Positions 27,766-36,518 of a DNA stretch of 64,000 nucleotides are shown here, piece by piece. Position numbers and translations under genes: made by a program. The notes beneath the pieces were generated by a model. That model ran no database searches. It was given only the letters and a program-made list of their open reading frames with translations, and was not told where the DNA came from. Each line of letters opens with the position of its first letter. Within the stretch, counting starts at the first letter, position 1. The stretch covers positions 188,728-252,727 of the forward strand of contig PCXK01000028.1 in assembly GCA_002787635.1 (NCBI GenBank), read 5' to 3'. Source of the DNA: Alphaproteobacteria bacterium CG11_big_fil_rev_8_21_14_0_20_39_49 (lineage in GTDB: Bacteria; Pseudomonadota; Alphaproteobacteria; Rickettsiales; UBA6187).

Positions 27766-27838
27766 TATAGTAACTTTGAATTTCATTTACCTATCTTAAA
27801 AAAGTTTCCTAACTTTTTTAAATGTGGATTCCACTATA
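27766..27838. repeat. Short palindromic repeat with TATAGT ends
   Basis: TATAGT at 27766 and ACTATA ending at 27838 form the outer ends. The middle holds the palindrome TTAAAAAAGTTTCCTAACTT followed by TTTTAA. A related sequence (GAAAGTTTTCCTAAACTTTT then CAAATTGGATACC) occurs in the mosaic at 19911-19943, so this is a small family. It may act as a terminator for the convergent genes on both sides. Confidence 0.45.
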
Positions 27839-27914
27839 ATTTGTTTTACTAAACAAATTCGTGGAATGGCATATATACAGAAATTCAGGCGATAACGCAT
27901 TATACATCAGATAT

Positions 27915-29435
27915 CTAAAACGGTATCACAAAAGAAAAAGTAGCCCCTTTATCAGGATAGTTATTTTTAACCCATATTTTGCCACCATGTGCTTTTATCA
28001 TATTTTTACATATTGAAAGCCCCAGCCCCGTACCTCCGCTTTGATCGTTAGTCGCAGAAGACTGCTTAAAAGGAGCAAATATCTCATGAAGTTCTTCTTC
28101 GGGAATACCGCACCCCTGATCTGTAACATTAACCTGTAATGCATCAAGGCGGCCACCGTTTCTTTTATCTATTTCAGCCCTTTCAAAGCTTATAGATATT
28201 TTTGATTTTTCAGGACTGAATTTTATAGCATTACCGATTAAATTTGTAAAAACCTGTGAAAGTTTTTGTCTGTCCACTCTGGCAAAACATTCAAAATCAG
28301 GTTTTTCTACTTTTACAGTAAGATTACTATCTTTAATTACACCGCTTAATTCTTCTACGACTCTATTGGCAATAGCTACAATATTATTATGCTCTTTTGC
28401 CAAAGATACCTTGCCCGATTCCGTTGCGGCTATGTCTAAAATACCGTTCACCAGATATTTAAGCCTATCGGTACTTTGAACTATCCGTTCAAAATACTTA
28501 TATAACTCGTCCCTTGAAACAGACTCGTCCTTAGCGTCATTTATACCGAATTTGGCAAATGACAATATCCCGTGTACGGGAGTCCTGAATTCATGGCTCA
28601 TATTGCGTATCCATTCACTTTTATGCTTATCGGCTTTTTCCGCTTTCATTAAGGCTCGTTCAGTAACCTTGAGGGAGTTGGAAAGCTCTTCCGTTCTAGC
28701 GTCCACTAATTGCTCAAGGTCTTTATTATAGTCTCTGACCTTCATCACCATGCGGTTAAATACACCCGCTAAATTGCCTATTTCATCATTATATATAACC
28801 TTTGCAGTTATATTATAGTCCTTCTCATTTGCTATACGGCCGGCAGCCAAAACCAGTTCGGCTATAGGCATTGCTATGAATCTGTTAGATTTTAACGATA
28901 TAAAATAAACCAGAATAAAAATAACTACACAAACCCCTAATGCACCGATAACCGCATAATACAAATGCTCCCTCACCTCCCTTAGGTCGGCAACAATATA
29001 TATACTACCTAAAACATTTTCAGAGATAGAAATTATCTTCCTGTTCACATATAGGTATTTTGATTCTATCTCATTACTTACACCGGGTGTTTTAGGACAT
29101 TGCAGATCCGTAAAGTTTGTATATTTTGCAATTACGGATAATTTATTATCATAGACACAAGCTAAGACTACCTCATCTTTATTAGCAAGATCCGAAAGGT
29201 TTTTTTCCACTTGCTCGCTATCACCGAAAAACTCAAGTGCGGGAGCTGTTCTTTTTGCTATTATATCTGCCAGTAAGTTTATCTCCTCTACTACGCTATT
29301 CTTTACATTGTGGGTGTCGTACACAATAAATAACGCACAGATAAGCGTAAGCGTAACCATAGTAATGAACATGGTCACCATCATTAATTTATTTTTCAAA
29401 GATGCTTCTGTAAACAGGTTGGTTATTTTTTTCAT
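27915..29435 (-). CDS. Sensor histidine kinase with YfiN-like (CHASE8-type) periplasmic sensor
   Basis: 506 residues. Transmembrane helices lie at about 17-40 and 157-180. The enclosed region of about 115 residues starts VVEEINLLADIIAKRTAPAL and contains DLANKDEVVLACVYD, the pattern I associate with the CHASE8 domain of YfiN. HAMP follows, then HisKA with His281 in MSHEFRTPVHGIL, and a complete HATPase (N box NLIGNAIKFSP; DQGCGIPEEEL; GGTGLGLSICKNM). It has no receiver domain. It is divergent from the TonB receptor/acyltransferase/YfiR operon (136-base shared promoter region). YfiR in other bacteria represses YfiN through this periplasmic domain, so this kinase is the obvious YfiR target here. 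Confidence 0.85.
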   Translation of the reverse strand: MKKITNLFTEASLKNKLMMVTMFITMVTLTLICALFIVYDTHNVKNSVVEEINLLADIIAKRTAPALEFFGDSEQVEKNLSDLANKDEVVLACVYDNKLSVIAKYTNFTDLQCPKTPGVSNEIESKYLYVNRKIISISENVLGSIYIVADLREVREHLYYAVIGALGVCVVIFILVYFISLKSNRFIAMPIAELVLAAGRIANEKDYNITAKVIYNDEIGNLAGVFNRMVMKVRDYNKDLEQLVDARTEELSNSLKVTERALMKAEKADKHKSEWIRNMSHEFRTPVHGILSFAKFGINDAKDESVSRDELYKYFERIVQSTDRLKYLVNGILDIAATESGKVSLAKEHNNIVAIANRVVEELSGVIKDSNLTVKVEKPDFECFARVDRQKLSQVFTNLIGNAIKFSPEKSKISISFERAEIDKRNGGRLDALQVNVTDQGCGIPEEELHEIFAPFKQSSATNDQSGGTGLGLSICKNMIKAHGGKIWVKNNYPDKGATFSFVIPF

Positions 29436-29571
29436 ATATTGACAATTTAGCGATTACTTCCAAAAATTCCTAATTTCAAATTTTTGCAATTATATTTGGT
29501 ATTCGTTAACACTTTATTAAGAAATATCACTTAATATCTTCGAATCAACAATAAAATGATGAATTTTACCC

Positions 29572-31485
29572 ATGAAAATAAAACTATTAGTTGCAGGCAC
29601 ATTCTATATAACTTGTTTTAATTGGGCAAATGCAAATACGCTATCGCCGTTGGAGGAGTTGCTTAATACTAAAGTAACCACCGTCTCCAAGGTGGAAGAA
29701 AGGGCATTTGACGCAGCGGCGGCAATACATGTAATAACTAAAGAAGATATAAAAAGGTCTGGTTTAACCTCAATACCCGAAATACTACGCCTCGCACCCG
29801 GTGTTCAAGTGTCACAAGCAGGCTCAAGCCAATGGGCAATCTCGGTAAGGGGGTTTAATAGTCAATATTCAAATAAATTACTTGTACTAATAGATGGTAG
29901 AAGCGTTTATACCACTATTTCTTCGGGCGTTTACTGGGACATTCAGGACACACTAATAGAAGACATTAAACAAATTGAGATAATCAGAGGACCGGGGGCA
30001 ACCCTTTGGGGTGCAAATGCGGTAAACGGTGTAATTAATATCATAACCGAAGACGCTGTAAATACTCAAGGAGGTTATACAAATGCCATTATCGGTAATA
30101 ACGAAAAAGTAGCATCTGCACGCTACGGAGGAGAGTTAACAAAAAACTCAAAATATAGGGTTTATGGAAAGTTTCGTAAAAATAACAATGCGGAAGATTT
30201 AAACGGTAACAACGCAAATGACGAGTGGGACATGTGGCGTGCCGGGTTCCGCATTGACGCAAATAAGTCAGCTAACGATTTATTCACTATTCAAGGTGAC
30301 GCTTATACGGGCAATGAAAACCATAATGTAGTATTACCTACCCTTACTTCGCCATTCACCACAATACAGCCGGAAGATGAGGAGGTACAAGGTGGCAATC
30401 TGCTCGCCAGATGGAATAAAACGTTTTCTGACGGTTCGAATGCTACTATTCAAAGTTATATTGATTATGTAAGCAGAAACTTATTTTATTATAAACAACA
30501 AAAATTTGTTTCTGACCTTGATATACAATACAACTTAAGGAAATTAGGTCGCAACAATATCACTTTGGGTGTCGGATACCGCCTAGTAACTGACGACATT
30601 GAAAGAAATCAGTACTTAAGCTATATGCCTTCTCAACGTAGCGATAATTTATATAGTGCCTTTATTCAGGACAAAATAAGTATAATTGAAGATAAATTGG
30701 CTCTAACAATAGGTTCAAAATTTGAACATAATAACTACACTGGCTTTGAACACCAGCCTAGTGCTAGAATAGCATACACACCTACTATCAACCATACTTT
30801 ATGGGCATCGGTTGCAAAAGCCGTGCGAGTCCCAAACAGAAATATGGATAATATAGACTTTAGAGCCGCAGGCACTGGAGGTGGTTATCTAAAACTTATT
30901 GGTAACACTGATGTAAAATCCGAAGAACTAATTGCTTACGAAGCAGGATATAGGGCAAAACCCCATAAAAACTTTTCATTTGATATTGTTGGTTTTTATA
31001 ATTCCTATGACAAATTGGCATCAAATGATTTTTTAAATGCACTAACTATTACCGCCGGCAATCAAAATAGCGGAAAAACCATGGGCTATGAAGTTTCTGC
31101 AAAATGGAATGCAACACAAAACTTAATTTTTGCAGCAAACTACACTAATATAAACATGGATATTGATTCGGTAAATACGACTTTTGTAACCTCATCGGTA
31201 AAAACACCACAAAATCAATTTGGCATTTCATCACACATAAAACTTCCTAAAAACGTTCAATTTAATAACTATCTTTATTACAACCATAAAATCCAGAACG
31301 GAGAAATTCCTTCATATTACAGATGGGATAGTAACGTAAAATGGAAAGCTAATGAAAATTTCGAAATAACTCTGGCAGGACAAAATTTAACAGATTCACA
31401 GCATCAGGAGTTTACAGCGTTTACATATAGTAATCAGGCAAACATCGGTAGGAGCGTTTATTTAAAACTCAACTACCACTTTTAA
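29572..31485 (+). CDS. TonB-dependent outer-membrane receptor
   Basis: 637 residues with a signal peptide (cleavage near NWANANT). The plug domain is typical: AAAAIHVITKEDIKRSGLTS, the LRLAPGVQVSQ block, SVRGFNSQYSNKLLVLIDGR and IEIIRGPGATLWGANAVNGV. The barrel ends with a strand closing in aromatic residues (SVYLKLNYHF), as outer-membrane proteins do. The region near residue 10-45 likely contains the TonB box. The substrate is unknown. It is the first gene of a three-gene operon with the acyltransferase and YfiR, and lies next to a sensor kinase, suggesting uptake or sensing of a specific small molecule. Confidence 0.92.
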   Translation: MKIKLLVAGTFYITCFNWANANTLSPLEELLNTKVTTVSKVEERAFDAAAAIHVITKEDIKRSGLTSIPEILRLAPGVQVSQAGSSQWAISVRGFNSQYSNKLLVLIDGRSVYTTISSGVYWDIQDTLIEDIKQIEIIRGPGATLWGANAVNGVINIITEDAVNTQGGYTNAIIGNNEKVASARYGGELTKNSKYRVYGKFRKNNNAEDLNGNNANDEWDMWRAGFRIDANKSANDLFTIQGDAYTGNENHNVVLPTLTSPFTTIQPEDEEVQGGNLLARWNKTFSDGSNATIQSYIDYVSRNLFYYKQQKFVSDLDIQYNLRKLGRNNITLGVGYRLVTDDIERNQYLSYMPSQRSDNLYSAFIQDKISIIEDKLALTIGSKFEHNNYTGFEHQPSARIAYTPTINHTLWASVAKAVRVPNRNMDNIDFRAAGTGGGYLKLIGNTDVKSEELIAYEAGYRAKPHKNFSFDIVGFYNSYDKLASNDFLNALTITAGNQNSGKTMGYEVSAKWNATQNLIFAANYTNINMDIDSVNTTFVTSSVKTPQNQFGISSHIKLPKNVQFNNYLYYNHKIQNGEIPSYYRWDSNVKWKANENFEITLAGQNLTDSQHQEFTAFTYSNQANIGRSVYLKLNYHF

Positions 31486-31496
31486 TAGGTTTATAT

Positions 31497-32117
31497 ATGG
31501 ACAAAAATATAAAATTTGATTTTTTTTACAATAAAACAGAACACCATCTGGTTCAAAAATATTTTTCATTAAGAGAAAGTGCTTTTATAGACCAATGGAA
31601 CTTAAAAAAATTTTCGGGTAAGGAGGATAAATACGATAAAGATGCTACTATAATCATAATGCACAAACATAACGTATGCTTAGGAGGTGGAAGGCTTATT
31701 ATTCATAATATAGGTTCAGATACAAAACTTCCGGCAGAAACAGACGGTTTTAGTTTAGATGAACAATTACCTGAATTAAACTTAGCTCAACATAAATATG
31801 GTGAGCTATCTAGAATAGCGATATCAAATGAATATAGAAATGGACTCTACTCCGCAGAGATGTACCGTAGATTAATTGATGTAAAAGCACGTGATCTTGA
31901 TATAGATTACTTATTTTGCGTAACCAAAATGCAGCTAGCCAGAGCATCTCGTATATCATTAAAGAAACTAAACTTACCATTTGAAATAAAGCCGAAAATT
32001 AAAGTTCCCGACCTGCCAACTTATGAGGGACATAAAATGGTTCTATCGTTAATTGACTTGACAAACACTCACTCAACCAAGTATCAGGAACGTTTACAAA
32101 TAAAAGATACGGTATGA
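31497..32117 (+). CDS. GNAT-fold N-acyltransferase, FeeM/autoinducer-synthase-like
   Basis: 206 residues. The block YGELSRIAISNEYRNGLYS, followed by an LIDVKARDLDIDYLFC helix-strand unit, resembles the E-x-S-R...R pattern of N-acyl amino acid synthases (FeeM) and LuxI-like enzymes. Those enzymes transfer an acyl chain from acyl-ACP to an amino acid or related amine. The N-terminal KIKFDFFYN region and the RESAFIDQW motif also recall autoinducer synthases. No conventional acetyl-CoA loop is obvious. It starts 11 bases after the receptor stop and overlaps yfiR by 4 bases, so it is coupled to both. The product is inferred, not known. Confidence 0.6.
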   Translation: MDKNIKFDFFYNKTEHHLVQKYFSLRESAFIDQWNLKKFSGKEDKYDKDATIIIMHKHNVCLGGGRLIIHNIGSDTKLPAETDGFSLDEQLPELNLAQHKYGELSRIAISNEYRNGLYSAEMYRRLIDVKARDLDIDYLFCVTKMQLARASRISLKKLNLPFEIKPKIKVPDLPTYEGHKMVLSLIDLTNTHSTKYQERLQIKDTV

Positions 32118-32641
32118 TAAAATTCTTACGCTCAAAATGTCCGGTACTTTTTGTATCGGGCATGGTCTTATTATGGAGTGCATCCTCATATGCTCAGACC
32201 GATGAGAGTAGGGTTAAGGCATTGTGGGTGCATACTCTGATATCATACATAAAGTGGGATAGCGAGCATGAAAAACAAGATAAAACTATATGCACCAGAG
32301 GTCTGGACAGAACTTACCACTTCCTAAAGGAAATTCAGGCAGAAAAAAAAACGTCATATAATTTTATAGAAACCGGCAGTAACTCCGATCTGAATCAATG
32401 TAATTTGCTTTATATAGCAGCGTCCGAAAGGAACAACTTATCAAGCATATTAAACAACGCCGAATCAAAGAACATAGTTACCGTAAGCGATCTAAAAGGT
32501 TTCGCCGAAGATGGCGGAATAATCGAACTTTCACATAAAGACGGCACGGTAAAAATAAAAGTAAACGTTAAAGCCGCTAAAAAAGCAAAAGTAATAATAA
32601 ATAGCGACCTGCTGGCAGTTTCTACTATTATCGACAAATAA
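32114..32641 (+). CDS. YfiR/DUF4154 family periplasmic protein
   Basis: 175 residues with a signal peptide ending ASSYAQ. The family block is at the C-terminus: FAEDGGIIELSHKDGTVKIK followed by VNVKAAKKAKVIINSDLLAVSTII. The middle contains cysteines (TICTRGL and QCNLLYIA) at positions where YfiR proteins have redox-active disulfides. YfiR is a periplasmic repressor of a membrane sensor (YfiN) by direct contact. Here the neighbouring sensor with the matching periplasmic domain is a histidine kinase, not a diguanylate cyclase. It is cotranslated with the acyltransferase (ATGA overlap). Confidence 0.85.
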   Translation: MIKFLRSKCPVLFVSGMVLLWSASSYAQTDESRVKALWVHTLISYIKWDSEHEKQDKTICTRGLDRTYHFLKEIQAEKKTSYNFIETGSNSDLNQCNLLYIAASERNNLSSILNNAESKNIVTVSDLKGFAEDGGIIELSHKDGTVKIKVNVKAAKKAKVIINSDLLAVSTIIDK

Positions 32642-32745
32642 CAGGAAATATCCGATAAAGATAGTTTTTGTCATGTGCGGATTTATTTCAGTATCTTTTT
32701 TACTAACCTCGGCTATGTATAAGAGTTTTGTAAAAACGAACATTC

Positions 32746-32850
32746 CGTCATACTCCGGCTTGACCGGAGTATCCAAAAATATAAATAATGCACGCACTTT
32801 GTGCGTACTTTTTTTATTTCTCTTGGATTCCGGCTTTCGCCGGAATGACA
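32746..32850. repeat. Palindromic element, family B copy 1 (plus a family A fragment before it)
   Basis: Three hairpins follow one another: ATACTCCGG/CCGGAGTAT around CTTGA, GCACGCAC/GTGCGTAC around TTT, and ATTCCGGC/GCCGGAAT around TTTC. A second copy lies at 34545-34649. Bases 32656-32700 contain part of a family A element (GATAGTTTTTGTCATGTGCG, ATTTATTTCAGTATCTT). The 339-base gap 32642-32980 contains only these repeats and an ACAAGTTCAGGTTGACA fragment at about 32920. Confidence 0.75.
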
Positions 32851-32980
32851 GTTTAATTAAAAAACAAATAGTTATATAACATCTTAACGAGTTGGGGTTT
32901 ACTAATTATAAGAACCTGAAACAAGTTCAGGTTGACAACAAAGGGTCAAGTCAATTAATTGGTATCACAAAAAAAACATA

Positions 32981-34525
32981 GTGATGATTGTGCAGAAATA
33001 TATTGAACGAATAAAGAAGCTTGAAGGCAAGAGGCGATATTTTTTTTCGTTCATATTCGGTTGCCTTAGCGGCTTGTCTTTGCCCCCTGTTTATATGATT
33101 CCAGCCGCTATAGTCGGTTTTACAGCCCATTTGCATCAAATTGAAGCTTGTACAAATAAAAAGCAATCATTTTGGCTTGGCTGGTTCTACGGCTTAGGCT
33201 TTTTTGTAGTCGGTCTGTATTGGATATCGTTTGCACTTCTTGTAGATGTGGAACAATTCGGCTGGATGATTCCTTTTGCGATGTTCGGCATACCCGCCGT
33301 ACTGGCTATATACACCGCCATAGTTTCCTTAATAACACACAAACTAAAATATACCGGCTATCAGCGGGTTATCTTATTTGCCGTTATATGGACGGCATTT
33401 GAAATGCTCCGAGGCATATTTTTCACCGGGTTTCCATGGAATTTAATCGGTTATATCTGGACGGTATCCGATTCCATGCTTCAAATAACCGGTATCACCG
33501 GTATATTCGGCTTAAGCTTTATTACCGTATTGGCATTTGCTATGCCCTACTGCATTAATCGAAACGGCAAAAAGCCGGCAATAATAGCTTTTAGTGTTTT
33601 ATTGCTTACATTCGGCTTCGGGCAGTTAAGGCTGTGGAACGCTGAAAATACATTTTACCATCAGAAAATAAGGATAGTTCAGGGCAATATAGAACAGCAA
33701 AATAAATGGGACGAGGGCTACAGGAGCAGTATAATAAATAAATATCTAAAAATGACAGTTTCAAAGCCTTTTTATGCGGTAAAGTACGTATTATGGCCTG
33801 AATCGGCAATTCCTTATTATCTGGAAGCTGATTCATTTCTTACCGATGCCATAGGTAACGTAACTCCGTCAGGTGGTTTTTTAATTACAGGCTCAATACG
33901 TTCGGAACGCTCCGAGCTTGATTTTGTAGGAAATATATATAACTCAATTCACACAATCGACCATAACGGAACTATAATCTCGGTTTATGATAAACATCAC
34001 CTTGTACCGTTTGGAGAATATGTGCCGCTGCGTTCCGTTCTTCCTATTGAAAAAATAACTCCCGGTCAAAAAGATTTCACTCAAGGCGACGGAATAAAGA
34101 CCACGCCTGTTCAGGGTATGCCTTCATTTAGCCCGCTTGTTTGTTATGAGGCTATATTCCCCAATGCCGTAATTGATAAAAGTAATCCGCCTGACATGAT
34201 GATAAACGTTACTAACGATGCATGGTACGGAAACAGCTCAGGTCCATATCAACACTTTAACACGGTACGGGTAAGGGCAGTTGAACACGGCATACCGTTA
34301 ATAAGGGCTGCAAATAACGGTATATCGGGAGTTATAGACCCTTACGGCAGAGTCTTAGAAAAAACTAAATATGGTGAAGATGCCGTTTTAGACGCTAAAA
34401 TACCTCACGCCTTAAAATCCCCTACCCTTTACACTAAATTCGGGAATTATCTTATTGTGCTTATTATGTTAGCCATGTGCGGATTTGTGTTTATAACCGG
34501 AAAAAATAGTAAATTAACTGTATAA
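32981..34525 (+). CDS. lnt: Apolipoprotein N-acyltransferase
   Basis: 514 residues: about six N-terminal membrane helices, then a nitrilase-like periplasmic domain. The catalytic triad is visible as Glu in WPESAIPYY, Lys in YDKHHLVPFGEY and Cys in SPLVCYEAIFP. It adds the third acyl chain to lipoproteins in the inner membrane, the last step before LolCDE/LolA transport. The GTG at 32981 and the next codon (ATG) both fit; no ribosome-binding site stands out. Family B repeats flank the gene on both sides. Confidence 0.95.
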   Translation: MMIVQKYIERIKKLEGKRRYFFSFIFGCLSGLSLPPVYMIPAAIVGFTAHLHQIEACTNKKQSFWLGWFYGLGFFVVGLYWISFALLVDVEQFGWMIPFAMFGIPAVLAIYTAIVSLITHKLKYTGYQRVILFAVIWTAFEMLRGIFFTGFPWNLIGYIWTVSDSMLQITGITGIFGLSFITVLAFAMPYCINRNGKKPAIIAFSVLLLTFGFGQLRLWNAENTFYHQKIRIVQGNIEQQNKWDEGYRSSIINKYLKMTVSKPFYAVKYVLWPESAIPYYLEADSFLTDAIGNVTPSGGFLITGSIRSERSELDFVGNIYNSIHTIDHNGTIISVYDKHHLVPFGEYVPLRSVLPIEKITPGQKDFTQGDGIKTTPVQGMPSFSPLVCYEAIFPNAVIDKSNPPDMMINVTNDAWYGNSSGPYQHFNTVRVRAVEHGIPLIRAANNGISGVIDPYGRVLEKTKYGEDAVLDAKIPHALKSPTLYTKFGNYLIVLIMLAMCGFVFITGKNSKLTV

Positions 34526-34544
34526 TTACATATATAAACGTCAT

Positions 34545-34649
34545 CGTCATACTATGGCTTGACCATAGTATCCAAGTAATATAATAATGCATGCACTTTG
34601 TGCATACTTCTTTTTTCTTGCTTAGATTCCAAATCAAGTTTGGAATGAC
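34545..34649. repeat. Palindromic element, family B copy 2 (followed by a family A fragment)
   Basis: Same layout as 32746-32850, but the stems differ in both arms: ATACTATGG/CCATAGTAT, GCATGCAC/GTGCATAC and ATTCCAAA/TTTGGAAT. The first hairpin falls 20 bases after the lnt stop. Bases 34685-34752 hold a right-hand family A end (TTTTTACAAAAACTATGCTT, AGTGAACACTCC). The paired changes are discussed as a finding. Confidence 0.75.
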
Positions 34650-34759
34650 GTAATTATATACTTAGTTTATTGCCATCTTAACTTACAAGTATGACATAAA
34701 GTTAAAGACTTCAGTGCTATTTTTACAAAAACTATGCTTAGTGAACACTCCTAAACTCA

Positions 34760-35218
34760 TTACTTTATCTGCAATACATAAATAAGAGAAAATAGTTTCC
34801 TTAACGTTTCAAAATCCACAGAAATCCTTTCGTCCAAAAGTCCCTCAAGGATTTCTGAACCTTCATTATGCACCCCTCTCCTGCCCATATCTATGGCTTC
34901 CGTCCTTCTTGGATCGGCAGTTTTTACAGCGTCATAATAGCTTTCGCATATAATGTGATAGTCTTTGATAACCGACCTGAGTGGAGAAAGGGAAAAAGAC
35001 ATATTCTCCGTTTTGTTATCACCGTTGCTGATATTCATTACAAACTTGTTGCTGACTATTTCAACGCAAAGATTATAAGGACCTGAATGCCCTTTCAACT
35101 CGAACTCGTTTTCTTCAAGGATATCGGTAATAGCTCTTTGGCGAAGATGACTGTTTTTTTCACTACGGATTATAGACTTTGAGTCTATTGAGATTTTTTC
35201 AATCCTGTTATCAGTCAT
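34760..35218 (-). CDS. UPF0262 family protein
   Basis: 152 residues. The family pattern is clear: IEKISIDSKSIIRSEKNSHL, DILEENEFELKGHSGPYNL, SLSPLRSVIKDYHIICESYY and a GRRGVHNEGSE loop. These alphaproteobacterial proteins have no known function. The start overlaps the hisD stop by 8 bases, the usual location of this family, so a role connected with histidine metabolism is possible. It is cytoplasmic. Confidence 0.88.
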   Translation of the reverse strand: MTDNRIEKISIDSKSIIRSEKNSHLRQRAITDILEENEFELKGHSGPYNLCVEIVSNKFVMNISNGDNKTENMSFSLSPLRSVIKDYHIICESYYDAVKTADPRRTEAIDMGRRGVHNEGSEILEGLLDERISVDFETLRKLFSLIYVLQIK

Positions 35219-36518
35219 GCCTTGCCCTTATTGACAGAGCATGGGCTGTCAAACCCTCTTCATCAGCAAGGCAGGCAGTACGCTTTGCCAGCTTGAAGAA
35301 CGCTTCCTTATCGCACCCGATAAGAGAAATTCTTTTCAAAAAGTCATAAACCGACAAGCCCGATGAAAATCTTGCAGTTCCTGCCGTAGGCAGAACATGG
35401 CTGGGACCCGCTATATAATCCCCTATCGCCTCAGGTGTAAAACGCCCTATAAATATTGCACCTGCATTTTTGATATCTTTAACGATAGCGTTTGCGAATT
35501 TATCATCTAAGGCTAGCTCAAGATGTTCCGGTGCTATCCAATCTATCAGGTCAACAACCTCTTTTTCAAGATCTTCAACTATTATGACCGCACCGTTTTC
35601 CGACCAGCTTGTGCCTGCTATTTCCGCACGTTGCAGCTCTACGCATATCTTATCTAACGACTTCATCACTTCAAAAGCGAATTGTTCGTCATCGGTTATT
35701 AATATACTTCTTGCGTTTTCATCATGTTCTGCCTGTGATAGCAAGTCACTTGCTATCCATTCGGGGCTGTTCTTGTTGTCGGCAACGACCAGTATCTCTG
35801 AAGGTCCTGCTATCATATCAATACCCACATAGCCTGAAAAATAGCGTTTAGCGGCAGCTACATAAGCATTTCCCGGCCCCACTATCATATCCACCCTCGG
35901 AACGCTCTTTGTACCCGTTGCCATTGCAGCGATTGCCTGCGCACCACCGATTTTGTATATCTGATGAATACCTGCTATTTTTGCAGCAGCCAGAACTGAC
36001 GGGCTTAGCTTTCCATGAGGAGCAGGAACCACCATCACAATATTTTCAACGCCCGCAACTTTTGCGGGAACGGCATTCATTAAAACGGAACTCGGATAAC
36101 TGGCTAGCCCTCCGGGAACATAAATACCGACATTTTTTATCGGCTTCCATATATTACCGAGCCTGACCCCTATATCATCTATATAGTCAATATCTTTGGG
36201 CATCTGCTTTTGATGATAGGATTCTATCCTTACCGCAGCGGTTTCCAATGCGTCTATTACACTACTTGAAACTGCATTATATGCTAACTGTATCTCCGTT
36301 TCGGTAACTTTTAACTCCTCGACCGAATCAGCTTTAACATTATCAAACCTGTTAGTATATTGTAATATGGCATCATCACCTTTAGCCATTACATCATCAC
36401 AGATTTTCTTTGCGGAATTGACAACCTCAGGACGCATTTCTGCTTTACTTGAAAATGCCATTAACTCATCAAGGAATTTTCCGAAATTCTCATCTGTACT
36501 TTTAGCTACCTTAACCAC
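35211..36518 (-). CDS. hisD: Histidinol dehydrogenase
   Basis: 435 residues. Conserved segments are YVPGGLASYPSSVLMNAVPA, VGPGNAYVAAAKRYFSG, GPSEILVVAD, the zinc-site region SQAEHDENARS, and GPSHVLPTAGTARFSSGLSV. It oxidises histidinol to histidine in two NAD-dependent steps. The start is GTG with AGGAG six bases upstream and overlaps the hisG stop by 8 bases, so hisG-hisD-UPF0262 form one operon. No other his gene is in the window. Confidence 0.95.
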   Translation of the reverse strand: MVKVAKSTDENFGKFLDELMAFSSKAEMRPEVVNSAKKICDDVMAKGDDAILQYTNRFDNVKADSVEELKVTETEIQLAYNAVSSSVIDALETAAVRIESYHQKQMPKDIDYIDDIGVRLGNIWKPIKNVGIYVPGGLASYPSSVLMNAVPAKVAGVENIVMVVPAPHGKLSPSVLAAAKIAGIHQIYKIGGAQAIAAMATGTKSVPRVDMIVGPGNAYVAAAKRYFSGYVGIDMIAGPSEILVVADNKNSPEWIASDLLSQAEHDENARSILITDDEQFAFEVMKSLDKICVELQRAEIAGTSWSENGAVIIVEDLEKEVVDLIDWIAPEHLELALDDKFANAIVKDIKNAGAIFIGRFTPEAIGDYIAGPSHVLPTAGTARFSSGLSVYDFLKRISLIGCDKEAFFKLAKRTACLADEEGLTAHALSIRARHD

